From: Temnopleurus reevesii
Lineage: Eukaryota > Echinodermata > Echinoidea > Temnopleuroida > Temnopleuridae
Direction: 5' to 3'
Length of the DNA: 14,709 nt
Assembly (NCBI GenBank): GCA_036244855.1
Contig: BQKZ01002466.1
Span: 9,948-24,656, forward strand
Position 1 is the first letter of the stretch. Every line of letters starts with the position of its first letter. Shown piece after piece: positions 8,601 to 14,709 of this stretch. The translations under genes and the position numbers were made by a program. Below the pieces are notes generated by a model. It made no database searches, was not told where the DNA came from, and saw only the letters and a list, made by a program, of their open reading frames with translations.

Positions 8601-11600
8601 GACTAGTAGAACTAGTAAGAAAATTATGAGTGTTTAAATATTCAGATAAATTGGCAACTGATGACTTCACAGGAGCACAACTGACTATATATTATATTCA
8701 TATCAATGTCATGAAATTATATTTTTCTCCAAAAATTTGATTTCCCCAAAACTATAACTTTAGAATATCTTGATAATAGATATGTCAGTCCCATATTTCC
8801 AGATTTACATTCATAAAAACTTTGTATCTTTCAGGAGAAATTATGAATTTTGCACCATAAATATAAAGAAAATTATGGATAGTACTGCACTCATGATGTC
8901 ATCAAATTGGCAACAAGCCTCAACTTTTTACTGATTTACTCATTTTTCCAATCTTTAAAAATCCATAACTTTTTGATTACTTGTCCGATTTTCTTTAAAC
9001 TTTTTTTGTTTTGCTCATCAATGTTTGTCTGCTTCTGTCAAAAAATCATTATTTTTGGGTAGACTCTTATTTTAATAATACATGTACATACATAAACATC
9101 AAAGATGCTAACCTTTACAGATTATACATTAGGTCAGAAATTGGAATGTGAATAGCGAAACAGCTGAACTAATTTTGCTTTCTCATATATGAAAACATTC
9201 CGATAACGACCTTTTACTATTTACTATTTTACTACCTTTTACAATTAATGAAGAGACTTTGTGAAGAGAAGGCTACCGGGCATCTCAACTGCAAAAATAC
9301 TTCATTCCTACTAAGTAACCACAAGGGCTCTGATTCTATTCTTTAGAAAGCTTCTATAGATCACACTGCCACTTCAACCAAGAAACAAGCAAAATCGTTC
9401 ATTAATTGACCTCACTTTATAGGAATTTCATAATGTTTTTTGTTAAAACATATGACAAAATTACGATTGAAACAAAACAAACATGAGGCAGCAGGTCAAT
9501 AAAAATAGATGGAGTTGTTACTCACCGAACACTGAATACAAGCCCCTGTTCTCTCTCTGCATATGACACATATAAGAGCCCACCGACTTGCCTGGAAAAT
9601 GAAGATCATGAAAGAATATAATTATTCATATTTGATACGCAACATTTTCATAATACAATGTTATGTTCATTGAAATCAAGAACATTAAACAAATTATGGG
9701 CATTTGTATAAATTGGTCAACATATTTGTACAACTGTCCTACTTTTTAAAACTATTTTACATCACTTTACGGACTACTTGAGACAGAATCACATCAAAGC
9801 ATTACATTTAGATTACATGTATAGGGGTGGGATGTAAACATGATAGAATCGCACATTATATGATAATAATACAGTCCAACCTCATTATAAAGAGCACTGA
9901 TATAACGAGATCTCGTTATGACAAGGTAGTTTTCCTAGTCCCATCTCTTTGTATTTTATTGTATTTTGGCCCTGATACAAAGAGACAATTTCTCTGGTCC
10001 CAAGGACCTCGTTATAAAGAGGTTTGACTGTAATTGATTACTTAACTTTCAGATCAAAATTGTTAAATATTCAAATGACGTACATTAAGAATTCCCTAAC
10101 TTTAACAAATACACAAAAGGTGCTGTGTATGAACTTGTAACACTATACATATTTAATTCTTCTTCTAAATATCTCCTGTACATTTCACTTCCTTTGTACA
10201 TCCGCTCAGCTATAATTATACTTTATTATAGAACAATGTAAAAAAAAAAGGAAGACTTACAGGAATTTGTGATATTTTAGTGATGGGCTCCATCCGTTCT
10301 ACACATCCGATACTGACTTCTGGGACCCAGAGAGCACAGCTTACATGAGACCACTTTGTACCACTCCTGCAGGACGAAATATATAAAATTAGTCAAAAAT
10401 ATTGGTAAAATATGCCTTTTGTTTTGAAGCATTATACTAAGACATCTAATATGCAATCGTTTATATTCCAAGGCAAAGAAATTTCCTGATTCAAGCTCTT
10501 TATGTTTGCTTGGTATCGTAGTGCATATTCATTTATTACTTTTTTTAATATAATAAAAAGAAACTAGCTAAAATTCCTCAGAAATGTTATTGTTTTGCAT
10601 GACAGAGAGTAATATGAAGAAAATCTCACCTGGTACTTTTCATAGCACCTCCTTTGATTCCACATAGTATACAGATAGGCTTGATCCCGAGAGCACACGT
10701 TCTGCACATCCAACTTCCCTCCGGTACATTGACTATACCATAGCAAGCCTGTAGAAAAATAAATAAATACAATCATCAAACAGAGGTTCTAACTCTGGTG
10801 CCTGAGTGTAAAAAATACACAGGGGGACAGGGCAACTAGCATCCTAAACCTTAAAATTAGCAATCCCCCCCCCCCCCCCCACCCTCTTTTCCCCCCCCCC
10901 CTCTCCCCTCCCCGGAGCACCGAAATAGCCCCTGTGAAATATATCACAACTATTATTTTTTTCAGGAGGAGCTCTAGTAAACAAAAAAGAGTATTCCCTC
11001 TTATACATCGACTAGAGCATGCAGAAATCAAAATATTCCTTAAATATTGCTTCAGGTATCACCTTCTGGTTGTGGAGACATAAAATGATACCCATACAGC
11101 CAAAACTGAAAACACAAGGTTAGACTGCCATATGAAAAGAAGAGCATCATATGTCTTTATTTTTTCATTCTTTATTCATTTATTACTCTTTAAACGTACA
11201 TTTTTCTGAGCAAGACATGTCAGTCATTTACTCTTATTAAAGAGTTTTGGCACCCTCTTTCTGTGAGTATTTATAGGGTTTTTTTTGCCATTAGTAACAT
11301 GACATCTTTCACTCACTTCAAAATTCTCAAGAAAGAAATAAAGCAAACTTACCTGATGAACACATATATCACACTTGTCACAGAAGACCATTTCATTGCC
11401 TTCTTCACTGTCAGGCTGTAAGAAAAAAAAGACATTTCGATGTCATGATGACATCATATATCTGGAATGTAGGAATAACTGGACCCCAATCACTGAATAA
11501 CATTTTTCAATGCTTTATATGCTTTGAGATTGTGAAAAGAAAAAAGAAGAATGTTGCAATTGTCCATATCAATAAACAAGTGAAATTAAATTTTTTTTAA

Positions 11601-13983
11601 ACAATTAGATAACTAATGTATGATACCGAGAAAATAAGGAGTTTTATCATCACTATATTCAACAGACTTTTTCACATGCTTTGTCCGCATGAAAATCAGT
11701 GAAAAATATTTGTAAATAAAAAAAAATGAAAGTTTGAAAATTTTGTCATGAATGATGCCGAAATTGATCTCAATATACAGAATTATCAAAACTAAGGCAA
11801 AATTCATTTAAGATACTGCTTCTCACGACACTACAAATCAATCTATACAACACCAAATTTACACTCTACAAATTTGGAAATAAAGCTTCCATGTTATGTG
11901 CTAGTCACACAGAAGCCCAGACTGAATGATTAAACACGACTATTTGTTCTGAGGCAGCTAACGGTAAACTGAACACAGACTCATGTCCGATCGAGTTGTT
12001 TCCGGGCTTCTATGTGACTGGGGCCATAAAAAAACAGAAAAGAAATTCTTTACTTACTGCTCTACAAACATCACAAATGACATCTTCATCGTATTCTATA
12101 CCAAGCCCTTCCTCTGTCTGCATAGCGTGCTCCATATTATTGTTGCACTGTAAAATGGAGAAAAGGAAAGAGTTAATTGGTCTTTAAATATTGCCATAAA
12201 ATGTTATTTAGTAGGATCTATTTGGATCTGATTTTTTTTAATAATGTATTCTTTTACGTTACTATGTATGAAGATGTGATATATTTGTTGCCATCTTAAG
12301 GGAAAATATAATACAGATGGACAGTCTTTCATGATGAGGGTAATTATCAACAAGATATAAAATTCTGAAAATTCAGACCAAACCTCAAGAATGTTCATGA
12401 ACTTACCTGCACATCACACTCTTCTAATATCCTCTCCATCGTTAGCTCATCTATCGGTTCCTCACCTGAAAGAGAAAAGATGGGGCATATGCTTTGAATA
12501 CTAGTATAGACAAAAAAAAGTCTTGTCTTTTCTATAAAACATCAAAACTTTGGCAGGTGTTACTCCCCAATATATTTTTCCTCAACTTCTGAAACTGCTT
12601 ATCAAACTTTAAAATTATTCCCTGATAATGTTTCAAAGAAGAAATGAATTGTTTAGTTGCCAAAGAACAGCATTTAAAAAAAATAGTGCCAGTCAGGCGG
12701 AAAAGATTTTTCCTTTTTTTTCTTAGTGTTAATAAATATTAAAATCTTCAGCATTAGCTCAGCAGGACTTTAGAAATCCCTCAAAATTAAAATATTCCCC
12801 TGAAACAGACGACTATTACATTCTTTTGGAAAATAATGACTTTGAAATCTTCATACAACTACAGCTAATTTCAGAGGGTCTGTTGGTGAAGGGCAACAAA
12901 ATAGCTTATTTAGGCCAATTGACAGGCTTACGACCTCGCAATTGCTCTAGCTCCCAAAAGCAAGTGCACTTGTGCACTTACAACTAATTCAAACTTTTCA
13001 TTTTTCAACCATGTACCACTATGTAAACTACCAGGTTTTTTAATCTGTACTTAGTCTTGTTATTTAAAACAAGATATAGACATTCCTCTCAAGGTTAATG
13101 CCATGCAATACAGATATGTGAGTACTGACCAATGTCTTCTCTCATCTTCTTGATCTGACACAGCCAATGAGAATCAACTTCATCCAGGTCATACTGGCAC
13201 ATGGCATCCTTCTTCTCAGGACCAACTGCACCACTGACAATACGTGCCTTTACAGTTGTAATATCCATGAGGATCAGCTGGGTGTTTTTCTAGTACATCG
13301 GGTGTGCGCACAATGTTTATACCCTGCAAGATCGCTCCAGTACTAGAAAAATACCCAGATAATAATAATAATAATAATAATAATAGAAATTTATATAGCG
13401 CATAATAATTAGGGAAATTCTCTATGCGCTTTACAAACAAACAAATAATCCTCTTGGATATAATACCGTAAAGGCACGTATTGACTCAAAAGGCTTCAAT
13501 CATCTTTTCCCTGTACTTACATGTTAAATGTATTGCCATGTGTCTAAATCTACTGAATTCATCACTATATAAAAAGATGTTGCAGGGAAATCAATTTAAG
13601 GAGAGTGAGAGTGATTGCTCTCCTAAAGCTCTCCTTTAATGCTTTTTGGGGGAGTGATTTATACAGCCCCTTGTATTCCCAATTTAACTACATGAAGACC
13701 CAAGTTAGCTCCCCTGAAACTCTCCTTGAGAGCCTCTAGGAGAGCTATTTACAGCTCCCCTTCAAATTCTTAATTCCAGTCCCCGTTTCTGTAAAAGTTA
13801 ATGCAAGAAGGATGTTAGAAGTACTGACCAATGTCCTCTCTCGTTTTATTGATCTGGCACAGCCAATGAGAGTCGACTTCATCGAGGTCGTATTGGCACA
13901 TGGCATCCTTCTTCTCAGGACCAGCCACTGCATCGTCTTCCTTCTCATCATCAGTGTCGTATCCTTTGATCAACTTCTTACCC
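5570..13983 (-). CDS. JADE: JADE-family PHD-finger protein, 3' block (exons 3-13), C-terminus missing
   Basis: Eleven exons in correct order encode residues 80-464 of the reconstructed protein. In order: the end of the EPC-like N-terminal region (exons 3-4); PHD1 of C4HC3 type (C176, C179, C193, C196, H201, C204, C217, C220); a C2HC zinc knuckle (C228, C231, H249, C252); an extended PHD (C285, C288, C298, C303, H308, C311, C335, H338); then the conserved block ending in HLRQDLER. The family is known to read the histone H3 tail through PZP and to direct HBO1 to chromatin. Every junction uses GT-AG and all phases agree. No continuation after exon 13 was found before 3200, so the C-terminus is absent or lost at the N-marked break. 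Exons 3, 11 and 12 have extra copies. Confidence 0.92.
5698..6058. other. Intron 12, no further feature
   Basis: Between exon 13 and the duplicate of exon 12. No repeat or gene that I can support; two short plus-strand frames look random. Confidence 0.5.
6065..6175 (-). CDS. Duplicate of JADE exon 12 (12'), open 37 codons, use uncertain
   Basis: It reads [17 protein letters not shown] and ends [18 protein letters not shown], a colinear paralogue of exon 12 with one codon deleted and about half of the residues conserved, mostly towards the 3' end. A TAG acceptor-like AG sits immediately upstream (6177-6176). From there the 111 nt are phase 0 at both ends and would fit in frame between exons 12 and 13, but that leaves only a 41-nt intron after exon 12. 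From the better acceptor (CTCTCAG, G at 6197) two in-frame stops precede the copy. It cannot replace exon 12 because exon 11 exits in phase 2. It is either a marginal cassette exon or a decaying copy. Confidence 0.5.
6217..6343 (-). CDS. JADE: JADE exon 12
   Basis: This exon has 127 nt from AACAACAG|GATTCAG to AAAAG|GTGAGA. After the split Arg it encodes [18 protein letters not shown] and continues to [16 protein letters not shown] and YEYWKLKRK are landmarks of the region after PZP in JADE/BRPF proteins (EPC-II-like). Confidence 0.94.
6540..6671. mobile_element. Foldback MITE, 23-bp perfect core of inverted repeats
   Basis: GTGTTTCATCAAGATTTGTC (6543-6565 in full) pairs perfectly with 6644-6666, and GGG/CCCC ends extend the arms. 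It is about 132 bp, has no coding, and lies in JADE intron 11. Confidence 0.75.
6772..6917. mobile_element. Foldback MITE with arms covering most of its length
   Basis: Arms pair in several blocks: CATTGTTATTTAGACC (6816-6831 with 6857-6872), GGTTTAACTTAACC (6791-6804 with 6884-6897), and GGCTTGTATTCCGATAG near the ends with one or a few mismatches. The ends of GGCYYRTATTC type resemble a MITE seen in many marine invertebrates. It starts 100 bp after the previous foldback element. Confidence 0.75.
7132..7277 (-). CDS. JADE: JADE exon 11, end of extended PHD (intact copy)
   Basis: This exon has 146 nt from ATGTTCAG|TCGTAT to ATAAG|GTATGG. It starts [15 protein letters not shown], where C335 and H338 close the extended PHD, then runs into a basic and acidic linker ending [10 protein letters not shown]. 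It exits in phase 2 and fits exon 12. It is the only one of four tandem copies with a full reading frame and a donor. Confidence 0.93.
7354..7446 (-). pseudogene. Decayed tandem copy 2 of JADE exon 11
   Basis: It keeps the acceptor (TTGTTCAG|TCGTAT) and [10 protein letters not shown], then a 9-nt in-frame deletion (GTP lost) and an early TAA at 7356-7354 after KVHGTPKKE. The second half of the exon and a donor are missing. Used as a terminal exon, it would give a protein ending just after the extended PHD. Confidence 0.8.
7522..7615 (-). pseudogene. Decayed tandem copy 3 of JADE exon 11
   Basis: The acceptor AATGTTCAG and [14 protein letters not shown] are kept. A 5-nt deletion relative to the intact copy (GGATAGATGG for GGATGGAATAGATGG) then shifts the frame. 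KVHGTPKKE is still readable in another frame, showing common origin and loss of coding function. Confidence 0.8.
7691..7770 (-). pseudogene. Most decayed tandem copy 4 of JADE exon 11
   Basis: Nucleotide similarity persists from the CACACCAAAGCC-equivalent to the CATGGGACAC segment, with many substitutions, in-frame stops and no acceptor. It extends the ladder of copies at about 165-170 bp spacing. Confidence 0.6.
7771..8330. other. Intron 10, no further feature
   Basis: Apart from the exon 11 copies at its edge I see only a short GTGTACAGTGAAGTGTACAGT direct repeat near 8003-8030. Confidence 0.45.
8334..8432 (-). CDS. JADE: JADE exon 10, extended PHD core
   Basis: Thirty-three codons from TTGTATAG|GTCAAG to TTTAGG|GTAAGT. 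It encodes [20 protein letters not shown] and continues [14 protein letters not shown]303, H308 and C311 are ligands. The family more often has VTCAF than the VTCGF seen here. Confidence 0.94.
8522..9069. mobile_element. Foldback DNA element with long (about 150 bp) imperfect inverted arms
   Basis: The left arm, from AAGAGTCTACACCAAAA (8522 on) through GAACAAAAAAAGTT and AAATTGGCAAC, matches the reverse complement of the right arm, which ends TTTTTGGGTAGACTCTT (9068). Outermost 10 bp are perfect. The interior is AT-rich without coding. It sits in JADE intron 9 and could form a very large hairpin. Confidence 0.7.
9072..9520. other. Intron 9 remainder, no further feature
   Basis: AT-rich, with a small TTTACTATTTACTATTTTACT repeat near 9211-9233. 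No gene seen. Confidence 0.45.
9526..9591 (-). CDS. JADE: JADE exon 9, start of extended PHD
   Basis: Twenty-two codons in phase 0 at both ends (TTTTCCAG|GCAAGT to TGTTCG|GTGAGT). It encodes [21 protein letters not shown]285, C288 and C298 are zinc ligands of the extended PHD finger. Confidence 0.94.
9872..10030. mobile_element. Pogo/Tigger-like (Tc1/mariner) MITE with TA target duplication
   Basis: The ends CAGTCCAACCTCATTATAAA and CAGTCAAACCTCTTTATAAC (right end reverse-complemented) match at 20 of 23 positions. Both sides are flanked by TA (9870-9871, 10031-10032). CAGTYRAACCTC...ATAACGAG ends are typical of pogo-type elements. No transposase is present; it lies in JADE intron 8. Confidence 0.8.
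10261..10366 (-). CDS. JADE: JADE exon 8, second half of zinc knuckle
   Basis: This exon has 106 nt from CCTGCAG|GAGTGG to ATTCCT|GTAAGT. It encodes [18 protein letters not shown] and then [14 protein letters not shown]249 and C252 complete the C2HC knuckle. The hydrophobic ALWVPEVS segment is highly conserved in JADE, BRPF and AF10 proteins. Confidence 0.95.
10630..10748 (-). CDS. JADE: JADE exon 7, end of PHD1 and first half of zinc knuckle
   Basis: This exon has 119 nt from TTTCTACAG|GCTTGC to ACCAG|GTGAGA. It encodes [19 protein letters not shown], completing PHD1 (C204, C217, C220), then the knuckle pair C228/C231 and GGAMKST. The family usually has CPKKGG here; this copy has CGIKGG. 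Confidence 0.95.
10864..10915 (-). repeat. C-tract block, G-runs on the JADE-sense strand
   Basis: A 16-base C run (10865-10880), an 11-base C run (10891-10901) and shorter ones lie on the plus strand, so the JADE transcript would carry several G runs 116 nt or more upstream of the exon 7 acceptor (intron 6). They can form a G-quadruplex. Confidence 0.85.
11353..11415 (-). CDS. JADE: JADE exon 6, PHD1 core
   Basis: Twenty-one codons between TTCTTACAG and CATCAG|GTAAGT, including [16 protein letters not shown]193, C196 and H201 are zinc ligands of the C4HC3 PHD finger. The exon is phase 0 at both ends. Confidence 0.95.
11903..12019. mobile_element. Foldback MITE in intron 5
   Basis: AGTCACACAGAAGCCC (11903-11918) pairs with GGGCTTCTATGTGACT (12004-12019) at 15 of 16 positions. 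The element is about 120 bp and ends 38 bp from exon 5's donor side. Confidence 0.65.
12058..12147 (-). CDS. JADE: JADE exon 5, start of PHD1
   Basis: Thirty codons in phase 0 at both ends (TTTTACAG|TGC to GCA|GTAAGT). It encodes [20 protein letters not shown] followed by VICDVCRA. The GLGIEYDED motif is typical of JADE/BRPF proteins, and C176 and C179 are the first two zinc ligands of PHD1. Confidence 0.95.
12407..12465 (-). CDS. JADE: JADE exon 4
   Basis: This exon has 59 nt between CTTTCAG|GTGAGG and GTGCAG|GTAAGT. After the split Gly codon it encodes [19 protein letters not shown], matching the family's DExTMERVLEE helix that ends the EPC-like region. Confidence 0.92.
12470..13120. other. 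Intron between exons 3B and 4
   Basis: Contains a piece related to the 3727-3907 repeat (GGGCAACAAAATAGCTTATT near 12892) with nearby AAGCAAGTGCACTTGTGCAC. Nothing else is supportable. Confidence 0.45.
13130..13233 (-). CDS. JADE: JADE exon 3B, alternative tandem copy of exon 3
   Basis: This exon has 104 nt and encodes [11 protein letters not shown], then [18 protein letters not shown] and MREDIG. It has the same GTCAGT donor and the same entry and exit phases as exon 3A but lacks 17 codons of the acidic linker. Over the 29 shared codons from AAGAAGGATGCC onward I count 10 differences, 8 synonymous and 2 amino-acid changing (N to K, T to M), which implies selection on both copies. The acceptor (TTGTCAG|TGGTGC) has a poor pyrimidine tract and lies at the edge of an inverted-repeat element. 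Confidence 0.75.
13236..13484. mobile_element. Composite inverted-repeat element next to exon 3B
   Basis: AATACGTGCCTTTAC (13239-13253) is perfectly inverted at 13467-13481, with flanking GGATAT also shared. Nested inside, CTGGGTGTTTTTCTAGTAC (13278-13296) is inverted at 13341-13359. A minus-strand SINE 3' tail follows: an AAT repeat (13361-13385) with TATATAGCGCATAATAATTA. It appears to be a foldback element carrying other insertions. Confidence 0.6.
13600..13760. repeat. GGAGAG/CTCTCC inverted-repeat block
   Basis: GTGATTGCTCTCCTAAAGCTCTCC near 13610-13636 is roughly inverted by AGAGCCTCTAGGAGAGCTAT near 13730-13750. It is probably a degenerate foldback MITE in the intron between exons 3A and 3B. 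Confidence 0.45.
13829..13983 (-). CDS. JADE: JADE exon 3A
   Basis: This exon has 155 nt; the acceptor is GGTGCTAG|GGGTAAG and the donor ATTG|GTCAGT. After completing codon 80 it encodes [17 protein letters not shown] (a charged linker), then [19 protein letters not shown]. The last part matches the family's CRYDLDxxDxxWL motif. Entry is phase 2 and exit phase 1, fitting exon 2 (across the window ends) and exon 4. It competes with exon 3B. Confidence 0.9.
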
Positions 13984-14280
13984 CTAGCACCAAATAAAAG
14001 AGCAGTATGATGATGAAAAGTCAAATCAATTTGGGAAGAATATAGTAACAAAAAAAATTATGAAACTTCACTTGGCAAAATCGATTGAAATTCGGCAATA
14101 TCTGGGGAGTACTGTACAAGCTGAAATTTTTGCAGGACTTTTTATTTTCATTAATTTTGCGGTTTGGGCCTTGCAAATATTCCCACTCTATATGATGCAT
14201 TCATTTGTGTAAAAACACTATCAAAAACTTGAAAATAATATGCCAATGTGTCAAACTGGTCCGAAATTGAGAATACCTAG

Positions 14281-14709
14281 ATGCTAATAGGAACTCAGGA
14301 ACTTGAGCAAATGATCCAAGAGCTGAACGCAGAAAGCATAAAGGCTGGGTTAAAAATGAACATAAAAAAGAAAAAAGTGATGATGAGTAACAATCTGAAA
14401 ACCCACACGATCACACTACAAGGAAACCCAATTGAAAAGGTTGACAGTTACATATACTTAGGCAAGAAGATTTCCATGGAAAATGAAACAGGAGAGGTAA
14501 ACAGAAAAATTCAGCTAGCTTGGGTAAAGTTTGGAAAACTCAACTTCATCTTCAGGGATGATAAGCTGCCAATTGTCCTGAAGAAACAAATTTTCAACCA
14601 GTGCATTCTTCCTGTGCTCTCATATGGAGCAGAAACATGGACCACAACGAAAAAGATGGAGAAAAAACTGAGAGTTACTCAGAGGGCAATGGAGAGAATT
14701 ATGATTGGA
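14281..14709 (+). mobile_element. RTE-type LINE reverse transcriptase fragment, runs off window end
   Basis: There are 143 open codons from 14281 to the end, beginning MLIGTQELEQMIQELNAE and including GLKMNIKKKKVM, SYIYLGKKIS and VLSYGAETWT. These are the region just after the catalytic YADD box and the thumb of RTE-like endonuclease/reverse transcriptases. An in-frame TAG directly before the ATG, and loss of similarity upstream, mark a 5' truncation; the catalytic Asp pair is absent. It continues at position 41 if the window ends are joined. It is antisense to JADE and would sit in JADE intron 2 in the joined sequence. Confidence 0.85.
14670..14709. repeat. Terminal direct repeat, right copy
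   Basis: Identical to bases 1-40. Joining the copies continues the reverse-transcriptase frame from 14281 to the stop at 278-280 without a shift. Confidence 0.97.

Noticed and set aside
10789..11031. Gly/Arg-rich minus-strand frame
   Set aside because: It arises from the C/G homopolymer block in intron 6.
1..14709. CRISPR arrays, bacterial operons, viral genome or mitochondrial genome explaining the circular ends
   Set aside because: There are no spaced direct repeats, dense ORFs, rRNA or organelle genes. The coding content is a spliced nuclear gene, so circularity needs another explanation.

Overview
The window is intron-rich, AT-rich animal nuclear DNA full of SINE, LINE and foldback/MITE debris. 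Deuterostome-type SINE tails (AGCGCTATATAA followed by ATT repeats) and RTE-type LINE remains suggest a marine invertebrate deuterostome, perhaps an echinoderm. The species is inference.

One protein gene is recognisable, on the minus strand: a JADE-family (JADE1/2/3, PHF16-like; Drosophila rhinoceros relative) chromatin reader, the PHD-finger scaffold subunit of the HBO1/KAT7 histone acetyltransferase complex. I reconstructed 13 consecutive coding exons by finding acceptor/donor pairs whose phases agree throughout. They total 1392 nt, or 464 codons. They cover a start-codon exon, the enhancer-of-polycomb-like N-terminal region, a complete PHD / zinc-knuckle / extended-PHD (PZP) module with every expected Cys and His, and the conserved block after PZP. 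The C-terminal exons and the stop codon were not found.

The exon order is circularly permuted. Exons 1-2 (3119-1532) lie on the low-coordinate side of exons 3-13 (13983-5570), although in the protein they come first. The first and last 40 bases of the window are identical (1-40 = 14670-14709). Joining them restores the exon order, the codon phase of the exon 2/exon 3 junction, and one in-frame RTE reverse-transcriptase tail crossing the join. The sequence is therefore one turn of a cycle: a collapsed head-to-tail duplication, an extrachromosomal circle, or two contigs printed in the wrong order. A lone N at 5456, at the edge of an (ATC)n microsatellite, marks the likely breakpoint.

The gene has undergone repeated internal exon duplication. 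Exon 3 has two copies (3A, 3B) with identical phases, lengths not divisible by 3, and mostly synonymous differences, as expected of mutually exclusive exons. Exon 11 has one intact and three decaying tandem copies. Exon 12 is followed by an open 37-codon paralogous copy.

Layout: 1-385 RTE tail and GATA repeat; 385-600 opposite-strand LINE-like tail; 1351-1499 MITE; 1532-1725 exon 2; 1732-2260 two SINE pieces; 3075-3202 exon 1; 3727-3907 inverted-repeat element; 4162-4560 degraded LINE-like coding remnant; 4675-4860 and 5457-5560 complementary trinucleotide repeats around a second LINE fragment; 5570-13983 exons 13 to 3A with several intronic foldback/MITE elements; 14281-14709 RTE reverse transcriptase, running off the end.
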